A stretch of 64,000 bases of DNA from Flaveria trinervia (lineage: Eukaryota; Streptophyta; Magnoliopsida; Asterales; Asteraceae): contig CM046442.1 in NCBI GenBank assembly GCA_025506515.1, positions 14,366,863-14,430,862 on the forward strand, written 5' to 3'. Shown piece after piece: positions 54,837 to 64,000 of the stretch (the first letter of the stretch is position 1; every line of letters begins with the position of its first letter). The translations under genes and the position numbers were made by a program. The notes beneath the pieces were generated by a model. The model was not told the origin of the DNA. It saw only the letters and a program-made list of their open reading frames with translations, and did no database searches.

Positions 54837-56296
54837 CTAAGCAAACAAATACGAATATTTTGCCTTCATATGGTCCTCACGCTCTCAAGTGAACTCAGCT
54901 CCACACTTGTTCTCCCAACGAACCTTGACAATTGGAGTAGTTGTGGTTCTCATTTTCTTCATAATGCGATCCATAATTTCAATAGGTTTCTCAACAAAGT
55001 GCAATGACTCGTCAATCTGGATGTCTTCCAATGGAACATGCAGACTCTCGTCGGCCAAACACTTTCTCAAATTTGAGACATGGAACACAGGATGAACTCC
55101 ACTAAGGTCGAAAGGTAGTTGCAGTCTATAAACCACTTTCCCAATCCTTTTCAGGATTTTGAAAGGTCCTACGAATCTTGGAGCTAATTTACCCTTCTTC
55201 CCAAAGCGAACAACACGTTTCCACGGTGAAACCTTAGGAAGAACCATGTCGCCAACTTGAAACTCGAACGGCTTTATATGCTTATTGGCATAACTCTTTT
55301 GTCGACTTCTTGCCACTTCAAGGTTCTTACGGACTGTGGATACTTTATCGGTCGTTTTTTGTATGAGTTCAAGACCAGTGATGAAGTTTTCACCAATGTC
55401 AGTCTAGCAGATCGGTGATCGGCATTTACGACCATAAAGTGCTTCAAATGGTGCCATCTTGATACTCGAGTGATAACTATTGCTATACGAAAAATTCCGC
55501 GAGTGGTAAGTGCGTATCCCAATCACCTCCAAAGTCAAGATACATAGTCGTAGCAAATCCTCGAGGGTTTGGATTGTTTGTTTGGTTTGACCATTAGTTT
55601 GAGGATGGTAAGTTGTACTTAAATCCAATTGAGTACCCAAGAGTTCTTGCATAGACGACCAAAAGTGCGAAGTGAAACGAGCGTCTCGGTCAGATATGAT
55701 GCGCAACGGCATGCCATGATGACTCACAATTTCGTCAATGTAGATGCAAGCCAGTCTTGAAACTTTGTATGTGTCTCGTATTGTATGAAATGTGCCGGCT
55801 TGGTCAAACGGTCAACAATCACCCATATACTATCATGACCATGAGGAGTATGAGGTAACTTGGTTATGAAATCCATGGATATATGTTTCCATTTCCACAT
55901 AGAGATTTCAGGTTGCTCAAGTAAACCACTTGGTCGTTGATGTTCGGCTTTGACTCTTGCACAAGAGAGACACTTGGAAACATATGACGCGATATCTTTC
56001 TTCATTCCAGGCCATCAATATTGACCACGCAGGTCCATGCACATCTTATCAGAGCCAGGATGAATGGAGTATCGAGCTTGATGAGTTTCGTTCATGATGA
56101 AGTGTCGAAGGTTATCGCGATTTGGGATCCAAAGTCGATTCAAGAAGTACCACATGCCGTTTGGTTTTGTCTCCAATTGTGACCGAACGTTGGGCAGCAA
56201 ATCTTCATCTTTCCCTTCATCGGTTACCCTTCTTGTTTAGCCTCGCGAATACATAACTCGAGATCACTTTTGATCCTTATGTTTTGAAGCATGATA
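54837..56296 (-). pseudogene. Gypsy C integrase and chromodomain, catalytic Glu lost
   Basis: From about 56200: PNGMWYFLNRLWIPNRDN, HHCC domain NETHQARYSIHPG...CLSCARVKAEHQ, core SMDFITKLPHTPHG and IISDRDARFTSHFW. Then YHPQTNGQTKQTIQTLED has Lys at the catalytic Glu position, as in gypsy B. The chromodomain frame (55316-54885) reads IMDRIMKKMRTTTTPIVKVRWENKCGAEFT, followed by a TGA for Trp. The final stop is at 54837. Frameshifts lie near 55730 and 55410. Confidence 0.88.
56292..56296. repeat. Target site duplication of gypsy D (TGATA)
   Basis: TGATA at 56292-56296 recurs at 61809-61813. The C coding sequence resumes without other loss beyond D. Confidence 0.92.
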
Positions 56297-57620
56297 TGTA
56301 ACATCCCGAATTTCTATTTAAATGGAAGGAAAAGAAAAGTAAATAGAAAGAATAGAAATTATACACAAGTGGAGGGGGAAAAAGTGTACAAAGTACAAAA
56401 CCTATTTATTTTAAGGATTTGAGGGGCATGGTCGCCCATATCAAAGCAGAAGGCTGCTTTGCTCTCGGAGGAAGAAGAAGAGAGAGAGAAGCCCTGGTTC
56501 TAGAGAGAGAAAGTGGAAGAAGCAACTTCAAAGGTAAGTCTTCTCTTATATGAGCTCGGTTTCAGCTGGGTTTTCAAGTTCTTGACCGAAGTTCTGGTTG
56601 TTTAGTGTTTGTTTTCCGGATTCAAGAGCTGAATCGAAGGTAGGTCTCGAACTCGAAGTGTGTTGCTCAAAAGTTGCTCAAGGTGAGTTTTTAGAACCCC
56701 TCTTTTACTGATTTTCAACTGATTTGGGGCTATTATGCATACTAAGTAAACATTTTGAAAGAAACCGTGGGTTTACAGCCTTATGTTCGAATGTTGTATG
56801 TATGTATGCATGCTTTAGAGTTGATTATGGGGTAGTGATGATGTATAGCATCCTTAGATGGCCTTAGTATGTTAGATCTGTGCTTGGGTATCATTAGAAT
56901 GATAATCGGGTGAAATTGATAGTATAGAAAATATTTCAGAATATTTGATGAACATGAACAATGGTCCATGCGCCCAGAGGTGGTTCATGCGTCTAAACAG
57001 TGGCCTATGCGCCCAGCATGTTGGCCAGACGCCTAAGTGTTGGCCATGCGCCCAAGTGTTGGCCATGTGCCTAAACAGTGGCCCATACGTCTAGCATGAG
57101 TGGCCGGACGCCTAAGTGTTGGCCATGCGCCCAAGAGTGGGTCATGCGCCTAAATAGTGGCCCATGCGCCCAGCATGTTGGCCCATGCGTCTAAGTGTTG
57201 GCCATGCGCCCAGAGGGGGTCCATGCGCCTAAACAGTGGCCCATGCGCCTAAACAGTGGCCCATGCGCCTAAGTGTTAGCCATGCGCCTAAGTGTTGGCC
57301 ATGCGCCTAAATAGTGCCATGCGCCCAAAGTGATTGAAACAACTAAGTGTTGATGCGCCTAAACAGGTGTCATGCGCCTGCATAGTGGCAATGCGCTTGA
57401 ACATGGCAGAAGCACCCAAATAATGCTAATGTGCCCAGACTATTTTACACTTCGAATTTTTATGCCCATGCGCCTGGAAGGTCCCATGCGCCCAATTTGG
57501 ACTTGAGGTTTTCTAAGTGATTTTAAGGGGGTATTATGGGGAGATAGGCCTGGTTATGATGTGATGGCTTATGTTTGATGTGTGCTATGTATGTATGATG
57601 TTGCCTGTATGGTGATGGTG
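56297..57620 (+). repeat. Gypsy D 5' LTR (truncated)
   Basis: TGTAACATCCCGAATTTC... similar to 58800-60070, then similarity stops after GTATGGTGATGGTG at 57620. It has donor-like AAAG|GTAAGT at 56534 and the CATGCGCC minisatellite (about 56955-57490). Confidence 0.9.
56955..57490. repeat. CCATGCGCC minisatellite in D 5' LTR
   Basis: Roughly twenty-five imperfect units of about 19 bp, GGCCATGCGCC(C/T)AAGTGTT and AACAGTGGCCCATGCGCC. Unit number and order differ from the 3' LTR copy at 59455-59840. Confidence 0.9.
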
Positions 57621-57731
57621 AGCCTATGTTAAGAAGGGGAAAGGAAGGCGAGAAAATGATGGTGGATTTGTGTATGAAGGTACGGAGTCGAGGGACAATG
57701 ATCGGAAGAGAATAGAAAGAAAAGGAGAAGT

Positions 57732-57960
57732 ATGCAAAAGTGCGGTAGAGGCGACGAGGGGGAATGCAAGTGGGGACTGAACGTCTGTTTCAAGTGCGGG
57801 AAGGAAGGCCACAGGGCGAGGGATTGTCGCACGGCTAAGTGCTACGACTGTGGCGAGACTAGACACCTGAGCAGGGATTGTAAGAAGCCGAAAGTAGGAA
57901 GCTCTGGTGCGAGGAAAGGGAACAGAAGGTGAAGGCTGGAGCTTTTGCCATGATCGAGAG
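57732..57960 (+). pseudogene. Gypsy D Gag nucleocapsid remnant
   Basis: A 66-codon frame, MQKCGRGDEGECKWGLNVCF, with zinc knuckles CFKCGKEGHRARDC (intact) and CYDCGETRHLSRDC (Gly-His spacing altered: TRH for xGH). It matches the single nucleocapsid module of A. The upstream capsid is absent. Confidence 0.85.
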
Positions 57961-57989
57961 GAGGCTGGAGCGGACTTCGACTTGACGTT

Positions 57990-58440
57990 AGGTACATTTC
58001 TGGTAATTTAAAATTTTGTGCATATATGATTTGAATATGATGCTAGTAGTAGTCTCGTTCCTACTACTTTCTGTTGTAAGTGGCATGTTAGGAGAAAGAA
58101 CATCGATGAGCCCTTCGATGTAGAGATTGCTATTAATGAATCCACTAGGTTACCTAGATGCCCTAGAGGATTGCGCGATAGAATTGAGAGAGTGTGCTTG
58201 TTCCTGCTAGACTGCTCAAGATAGGCGTAGGTGAATAGATGTACATCTTCGGGTGAGTTGATTGGTAATCTACGACTCGAACCCCAAGTGTTGCAAGGAG
58301 ATGGATTGATCAACCGTGCACAACCAGAGTTTGGTGTCGACCTACGACAATGAATTACGATGAACGCTTCGACCAGGAAAGCGGATTGCTTGGCTTGGAA
58401 TTGAGCAAAGCTAATATTAAAGTGTAGAGGGACATTCCCA
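57990..58440 (+). pseudogene. Gypsy D protease scrap
   Basis: Degraded sequence whose best frame reads FEYDASSSLVPTTFCCKWH..FDVEIAINESTR, matching the protease start of E (LFDSGASMSF...). The active-site Gly and spacing are lost. The rest to 58440 has no recognisable domain. Confidence 0.6.
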
Positions 58441-58760
58441 GTTGTTGCTCAGGTAGGAGAGGTGACACATCGAATGGAGCTACCCGATGAGTTAAGTGGA
58501 ATTCATCTGATGTTCCATGCATCTCGTCTAAGAAAGAGCTCAACCGATGAGGATATGATCATGCTACTAGAGAACACTGAGATAGACAAACTATCCAACC
58601 ACGAGAAGCAACTGGTGGCTATTACTAATAAGAAGAGAATAGGCTAAGAAGGATGATGGTTTCACTTGTGCTGGTGCAGTGAAGCCTAAAGGGATCTAAG
58701 TTTAAATGCAAGATCAAAGAAGAAGTGAGACAGTGTTACCCATAACTGTTCGAGAAGTGA
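58441..58760 (+). pseudogene. Gypsy D integrase tail and chromodomain scrap
   Basis: VAQVGEVTHRMELPDELSGIHLMFHASRLRKS...DEDMIMLLENTEIDKL, homologous to the E segment before its chromodomain. The chromodomain itself is full of stops and ends near LFEK at about 58758. Confidence 0.8.
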
Positions 58761-58782
58761 CAGGTTTCAGAGACGAAACCTC

Positions 58783-58799
58783 TTTAAGGGGGGTAGACT
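58783..58799 (+). other. Gypsy D polypurine tract
   Basis: TTTAAGGGGGGTAGACT directly before the 3' LTR. Confidence 0.87.
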
Positions 58800-59454
58800 T
58801 GTAACACCCCGAATTTCTATTTAAACGAAAGGAAAATAAAAGTAAATAGAAAGAATAGATAATGAGCACAAGTGGAGGGGGAAAGAGTGTACAAAGTACA
58901 AAACCTTTTTACTTTAAGGTTTAAAGGGGCATGGTCACCCATTTCTTCTTCATCTTCTTCATTCGGCTGAAAGGAAGAAAGAAGAGAGAGAGAGCCCCGG
59001 TTCTAGAGAGAGAAAGAGGAAGAAGCAGCTGCAAAGGTAAGTCTTCTCTTATAAGAGCTCAGTTTCAGCTGGGTTTCGAGTTCTTTACCGAAGTTCTTGG
59101 TGTTTAGTGTATGTTTTCGGGATTCAAGAGCTGAATCGAAGGTGGGTCTCGAACTGGAAGTGTGTTGCTCAAAGGCTGCTCAAGGTGAGTTTCTAGAACC
59201 CCTCTTTTACTGATTTTCAACGTTTTTGGGGCTATTATGCATACGAAGTAAATATTTTGAAAGTAACCGTGGGTCTACAGCCTTATGTTCGAAATGATGT
59301 ATGTATGTATGTATATTTTAGAGTTGATTATGGGTTATTTTTTATCTGTAGCATGCTTAGATGCTCTTAGTATGTTAGATCTGTGCTTGGGTATCACTAG
59401 AATGATAATCGGGTGATGTTGGTAGCATAGAAAATATTTCAGAATGTTCTGATG

Positions 59455-59840
59455 AACATGAACAGTGGTCCATGCGCCCAGAGGTGGCTCATGCGCCCAA
59501 ACAGTGGCCCATGCGCCCAGCATGAGTGGCCAGACGCCTAAGTGTTGCCCATGCGCCCAAGTGTTGGCCATGCACCCAAGTGTTGGCCATGCGCCCAAGT
59601 GTTGGCCATGCGCCAAGTGTTGGCCATGCGCCTAAACAGTGGCCCATGAGCCTAAGTGTTGCCCATGCGCCCAAGTGTTGGCCATGTGCCCAAGTGTTGG
59701 CCATGCGCCTAAGTGTTGCCCATGCGCCCAAGTGTTGGCCATGTGCCCAAGTGTTGGCCATGCGCCTAAATAGTGCCCGTGCGCCCAAGTGTTGAAACGG
59801 CTAAGTGTTGGTGATGCGCCTAAACAGTTGTCATGCGCAT
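59455..59840. repeat. CCATGCGCCCAAGTGTTGG minisatellite in D 3' LTR
   Basis: About twenty tandem units near 19 bp, more regular than the 5' LTR array. Simple in-frame translation gives repetitive Ala/Trp/His peptides on both strands; I regard those as artefacts. Confidence 0.92.
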
Positions 59841-60350
59841 GCATAGTGGCAAAGCGCCTGAACAGGGCAGAAGCGCCTAAACTGTTTTACACTTAGAATT
59901 TTTATGCTTATGCGCCTGGAAGGTCCCATGTGCCTAATTTGGACTTAAGGTTTTCTAAGTGGTTTTTAAAGGGGTATTATGGGGAGATAGGCCTAGTTGT
60001 GATGTGATGGCTTATGTCTCTGTGTGTTATGTATGTATGATGTTGCCTGTATGGTGATGGTGTATGTTTATGATTATGTGTATGTTCCTTATTATGTATG
60101 TATGTCTTCCCTTGGCTTTGCGTTGAACGTTAATGAATGTAATGAAAGTATTATGTAACGTAAAGTGGAAGATAATGAAAAGAGGAACGTAATGAATGAA
60201 TGCATGAATAAAAGAGAAAGTATAGAAAGGCTTGAAAGCAGTATGTACAGAGGTGCACGGCTCTAAATGCCTTAAGCTCTACCGCGTGAGGTTCAGCAAA
60301 TCCTAAAGTGTGCACACAAGGGTTCCAGTCTTTGTGACTGACCTTCGGTG

Positions 60351-60541
60351 GTGTTACCTATTTCTATGGGGGTGTTACCCATTTCGATGGGGGTGTTACC
60401 CATTTCTATGGGGGTGTTACCCATTCGATGGGGGTGTTGTTACCCATTTCGGTGGGGGTGTTACCCATTTCGATGGGGGTGTTACCCATTTCGATGGGGG
60501 TGTTACCCATTTCAATAGGGGTGTTGTTACCCACAATGTTG
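60351..60541 (+). repeat. 21-bp minisatellite with UUCG hairpin in D LTR, 9 units
   Basis: Consensus core CCCATTTCGATGGG. Nine units; the clearest (2, 6, 7) give stem CCCAU/AUGGG with a UUCG loop. Unit 5 (TTCGGTGGG) and unit 1 (CCTATTTCTATGGG) keep pairing through G-U wobbles; units 8 and 9 are weaker. Confidence 0.9.
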
Positions 60542-60679
60542 GGGATGAAATATATGATGGTTACCCGAGTTACTTATAACTTCGGAGGTGTGGCATAAAG
60601 CCAAGCTTAGATATGAGGTGAGCGACTCTGTGTCGCAACAGACTCGAAAGAGGTCCTTGTCGCGTATCCCGGTGTTGTG

Positions 60680-61140
60680 TCAGTCTTTGGACATAAGTCG
60701 GGGGTTTGTTTGTCAGGCCCCGACACAGTATCAGTCTTCGGACATGAGTCGGGGGTATTGCATGAGGCAGGATACAAATCGCGTACTCCGGTACTGTGTC
60801 AGTCTTAGGACATGAGTCGGGGGTTTGTGAGCAGGCCCCGGCACAGTATCAGTCTTCAGACATGAGTCGGGAGTATCGCATATGACGAAAGTGACGGATG
60901 ATGAGATCCGTGTCGCGTATCCCGGTACTGTGTCAGTCTTCGGAGATGAGTCGGGGATATTGCATGAGACGAGATAATGAGGTGAGCGACTTTGTATTGC
61001 AACAGACTCGGATAGAGTTCAATCCCTGCGATTGACTCATATGGGATCTTTGTCACTATCCCGGTGCTGTGTCAGTCTTCGGACATGAGTCGGGGGTTTA
61101 TGAGCAAGCCCCGGCACAACATTAGCTTTCGAGCATGAGT
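60680..61140 (+). repeat. CAGTCTTCGGACATGAGTCGGGG series
   Basis: Seven copies (60680, 60732, 60799, 60850, 60933, 61072 and about 61123) in a higher-order dimer arrangement: copies with GTGTCAG alternate with copies preceded by GGCACAGTATCAG. The core GTC-TTCG-GAC is a UUCG hairpin; the last copy reads GCT-TTCG-AGC. Confidence 0.85.
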
Positions 61141-61813
61141 CGGGGATATTGCACGAGACAAGATTTGAGTAATAAAGAGTAATGAACAAAAGATAATGTA
61201 TGAAAGAACGTAGTATGAAATGAACGTTAATGAATTATCATAATAATTACTGAACGAGATCCTTGTCATTCGACCTCAGTAATTGTGGCTGAGTGCCACG
61301 AAGAGGGTAAAATCTGACCGGATCTAGAAAGAGAAGTGAACGATAATGTAATACGTTGAATGAACGAAGTTAATGAACGTAATGACGAAGATAATAATGA
61401 TATTATCTGTATGTATCTATGATGCATGATCGCGAACAGTTGTAAAGTATAGTATGATTTGAAATAAAGTAAAGAACGATTTTAAAAAAGAAAAGTATTT
61501 TATTATAAAAAACTAGAACTCACTCAGCGTCGCTGACTTTTGTATGCATGATAGTTGGCAGGTATATGTTGATGCTGAGGAGTTGCAGGCATGGATGCAC
61601 AAGCTACTGGGAGCATTTTGAGGCTGGCATCCGTATTTTGACATGTCTTGTATTTTGAGATGAAAACAGATGTTGTAAATGAATGAAATGACATGTTTTT
61701 AGTTATTGATGAAAGTTTTAAATTCTGCTGCAAAATAAATATACGTTTTATAATGTTTTATATGCAATGAATGACCAACTGTGAGGTGCCTGGGAACGGG
61801 GTCTTACATGATA

Positions 61814-62245
61814 GTAGCCTCGTTGACATCCACATGAATCTTGGTATCAAATTCTCCTAGCGTATCAAACCATTGCCTTCGATCTCGGATTTCTTGGAGC
61901 GAGACAATCTTGTCGTGGACCTTGCGACTCAGTGCGTCGGCTACAACATTCGCCTTTCCAGGGTGATAGCGAATGTCACAATCGTAGTCGCTAATAAACT
62001 CAATCCATCGTCTTTGTCTCATGTTGAGATCCTTTTGGTTGAACACGTGTTGGAGACTCTTATGATCGGTGTAAACTATGCATTGCGTCCCATAAAGATA
62101 ATGTCGCCAGATCTTCAAAGCGAAAACCACAGCACCAAGTTCAAGATCGTGGGTTGTGTAGGTCACTTCATGAACCTTCAATTGCCTCGATGTGTATGCT
62201 ATGAATTTGCCTAGTTGCATGAGGACACAACCAATACCTTGATTA
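61814..62245 (-). pseudogene. Gypsy C RNase H
   Basis: Frame 62220-61804 reads FIAYTSRQLKVHEVTYTTHDLELGAVVFALKIW (Glu), QCIVYTDHKSLQHVF (Asp), RYHPGKANVVADALSRKVHD (Asp) and on to HVDVNEATIM at the D insertion point. The first Asp region (DDFTV at 62257) is separated by a TAA near 62250. Confidence 0.88.
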
Positions 62246-63050
62246 GAGGCATCACATTACACGGTAAAGTCGTCATTTCCATCGGGGAGTGTGAGTATAG
62301 GAGCGTTACACAACTTGCGTTTCAATGTCTCGAAAGCCTCTTCTTGTTCGGGTCCCCATTCAAAAAGTCGGTTCTTTTGGGTTAACGCCATTAATGGTAT
62401 ATCAATCTTTGAAAAATTTGATATGAACCTACGATAATATCTCACTAAGCCCAGAAAAGAACGAACTTCGGTTGGGGTTGTGGGAACACACCAATTCGTC
62501 ACGGCTTCTATTTTACCAGGATCGACATGAATTTCTTGCCTATTCACCACATGCCCTAAGAATTGAACCTCTTCTAACCAGAATTTACACTTGGAAAACT
62601 TGGCGCATAATTGCTCTTTCTTCAAAAGTCCAAGAACTTGTCACAAGTGCGTCTCGTGATCGATTTTCATCTTGGAATAAATAAGATTGTCATCAATGAA
62701 AACGATCACAAACTTATCCAAATACAGTTTACATACTCGATTCATGAGATCCATGAACACGGCACGTGCATCGGTCAAGCCAAAAGGCATAACCATGAAC
62801 TCGTAATGTCCATATCGAATAAGAATAGCGGTCTTTGGAATGTCATCATCGTGAACACATAATTGATGATACCTTGAACGTAGATCGATCTTTGAGAATT
62901 GAGTTTCTCCTTGAAGTTGATCGAAGAGATCATCGATTCGAGGAAGAGGGTATCGGTTTTTGATGGTAAGCTTGTTGAGTTCTCGATAGTTGGTGCATAT
63001 ACGAAATGAACCATCCTTCTTCTTCACAAACAGTACAGGTGCACCCCCAC
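62246..63050 (-). pseudogene. Gypsy C reverse transcriptase
   Basis: Frames 63027-62641 and 62625-62257: YRELNKLTIKNRYPLPRIDDLFDQLQG, FSKIDLRSRYHQL (Gly of RSGYHQ changed to Arg), VMPFGLTDARAVF and FVIVFIDDNLIYSK. Both catalytic Asp residues are present, but the next Ile is Asn. The thumb and connection FLGLVRYYRRFISNFSKI follow in the second frame after a TGA near 62640. Confidence 0.87.
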
Positions 63051-63769
63051 AGTGAAGAGCTAGGACGAATGAAGCCCTTATCGGTCAACTCTAGCAGTTG
63101 ACTAGCTAGTTCTTGCATTTCAGACGGTGCAAGACGATAAGGTGATTTAGCCACAGGGTTTGCACCAGGGATTAAGTCAATCTTGAACTCAACTTCTCGC
63201 ACGGGAGGTAGTCCCTTAAGATCCTTGGGAAAGTCCCGCACCACAGGAATGTCTTTCAGTTCCTTACCCTTGGCTTTCGTATTAACTACATATGCCATGA
63301 AAGCCATGTAGTTTTTACTTAAGCACTTGCGGACCTTGATGCAAGACATAAGTTTGAGTCCTTGGGATGATTTCTCCCCAAAGACTTTCAAAGTATCACC
63401 AGTCGATAAAGGAATTTGGATGTACTTCTCGAAGCACAGAATTTCCACACGATGATTGGCTAACCAATCCATGCCAACAATAACATCAAAGCTTCCCAGT
63501 TGCATTGGAATAAGGTCGATGTAGAACTCGTGTTCATTATGGCTCAAGGTACAATCACGTATTACGACGTCAACAACGATAGATTTTCCATCGACGACTT
63601 CGGCCGTGAAGGATCTTTCCAGATTAACACGCGGTTTAGAAAGTATAGGCTCGAATTCCAAGGACATGAAACTCCTACCCGCACCCGAATCAAACAATAC
63701 AGATGCATAATGACTATTTACAAGATACATACCTGTTTGGTAATAACCTATTATTGGTATGATGAACAC
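63051..63769 (-). CDS. Gypsy C protease and RT start, open frame
   Basis: Part of a 279-codon open frame (63769-62930). It has the protease active site SVLFDSGAGRSFMSLEFEP, then MQLGSFDVIVGMDWLANHRVEI, the linker NYMAFMAYVVNTKAKGK, and the RT N-terminus REVEFKIDLIPGANPVAKSPYRLAPSEMQ. A frameshift near 63050 ends useful sequence. It is the best-preserved protease in the window and lacks obvious active-site change, although the element as a whole is broken. Confidence 0.86.
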
Positions 63770-63785
63770 AAAGACAAGAAATGAT

Positions 63786-64000
63786 TTAAAAGGAGTTCAA
63801 CGACGTACCATTCACCACGTCGTTGTTGGCTTGGGCTTGATTGGCATTGATGTTGAAAGCCCTTCCATGAGCCGGTGGCACAGTTCCCGCATTGCGAGGG
63901 CATTGCGGACGAATATCACCAGGCTCGCCACAGTTATAGTAGGTTCGGCATGGAATGTTGCTCGCATGATGGTACTTGCACATGTTACACATAGGATATG
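63786..64000 (-). pseudogene. Gypsy C Gag zinc region (continues past window)
   Basis: Frame 63992-63786: MCNMCKYHHASNIPCRTYYNCGEPGDIRPQC...AHGRAFNINANQAQANNDVV. Compared with gypsy B, a stretch between the two knuckles is missing, so the parts are fused (CRTYYNCGEPGDIRPQC), and the conserved knuckle His is Asp. The rest of Gag lies outside the window. Confidence 0.85.

Larger units (their letters stand above)
56297..61808 (+). mobile_element. Gypsy D: internally deleted non-autonomous relative of A and E
   Basis: A 5.5-kb insertion with an exact target duplication. The 5' LTR is cut at 57620, then about 1.2 kb of internal remnants (zinc knuckle, protease scrap, chromodomain scrap, polypurine tract) precede a complete 3' LTR of 3009 bp. 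Missing are the 3' part of the 5' LTR, primer site, capsid, RT, RNase H and most of integrase. Confidence 0.9.
58800..61808 (+). repeat. Gypsy D 3' LTR
   Basis: 3009 bp, TGTAACACCCCGAATTTC...GGGGTCTTACA. In order it carries donor-like AAAG|GTAAGT at 59037, the CATGCGCC minisatellite (59455-59840), the GTTACCCATTTCGATGGG array (60351-60541), the CAGTCTTCGGAC series (60680-61140), and the block ACTCAGCGTCGCTGACTTTT (about 61521). Confidence 0.92.
52332..64000 (-). mobile_element. Ty3/gypsy chromovirus C (gypsy B family), runs off window
   Basis: Minus-strand copy of the B family. Its 3' LTR lies at 52332-54792 (outer 65-70 bp missing at the E junction), then polypurine tract, chromodomain/integrase, RNase H, RT, protease and Gag zinc region, ending at the window edge. 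Gypsy D (56297-61808) interrupts it between integrase and RNase H. Confidence 0.92.

Noticed and set aside
59335..59844. Open frames with Ala/Trp/His/Gly repeat peptides on both strands
   Set aside because: They translate the CCATGCGCCCAAGTGTTGG minisatellite in the D LTR. Similar peptides appear on both strands, which shows they come from the DNA repeat.
60310..60579. 89-codon frame rich in Gly, Cys, Phe and Thr
   Set aside because: It is the sense translation of the GTTACCCATTTCGATGGG array and has no support as a protein.

Overview
This window is plant nuclear DNA made almost entirely of transposable elements. I recognise no host gene. It carries long-LTR Ty3/gypsy elements with C-terminal chromodomains, Ty1/copia elements and a CACTA (En/Spm) transposase remnant, which is typical of a large repeat-rich eudicot genome. 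The protein style and the long copia with an extra 3' gene suggest Asteraceae, but that is an inference from memory. Nearly every reading frame is broken, so most coding entries are pseudogenes.

Layout. (1) 1-33525 is a Russian-doll nest. Gypsy A (minus strand, 1809-33520, duplicated target CATCT) sits in an older sequence. A 12-kb copia (plus strand, 8705-20677, target ACAAC) landed in its 5' leader. Gypsy B (plus strand, 22222-32690, target CCATG) landed in its 5' LTR. All three target duplications can be read directly. (2) 33526-41608 holds AT-rich flank with microsatellites, a truncated LTR of the B family (LTR F, 35156-37235), a subterminal-repeat zone, and a CACTA TNPD/TNP2-type transposase pseudogene on the minus strand. 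(3) 41609-52331 holds a short-LTR copia cut off in its integrase at about 44101. It is fused to a gypsy integrase fragment, which is fused to a truncated LTR that serves as the 5' LTR of gypsy E (plus strand). (4) 52332-64000 holds gypsy C (minus strand, B family, running off the window end), interrupted in pol by gypsy D (56297-61808, target TGATA). D is an internally deleted, non-autonomous relative of A and E.

How the parts work. Each gypsy element once encoded Gag (zinc knuckles), protease, reverse transcriptase, RNase H, integrase and a chromodomain, flanked by LTRs that supply promoter and RNA-end signals, with a tRNA primer site and a polypurine tract. Most copies are disabled at identifiable catalytic residues: A protease DSG to HSG, B RT FIDD to FIDA, B and C integrase catalytic Glu to Lys. 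E has fused RT to RNase H in frame and lost the RT catalytic loop. The copia keeps a TATA-bearing, LTR-like promoter module inside its 3' region, ahead of a spliced-looking accessory gene.

Most unusual signals. The LTRs of E and D carry tandem minisatellites in which nearly every unit can fold as a short hairpin with a UUCG loop. The stems differ between families and pairing is preserved. The B-family LTRs carry a tRNA-like module with A and B boxes. A CATGCG-type short repeat is shared by Ty1/copia and Ty3/gypsy LTRs. A splice-acceptor-like block is conserved in the LTRs of all the gypsy families.
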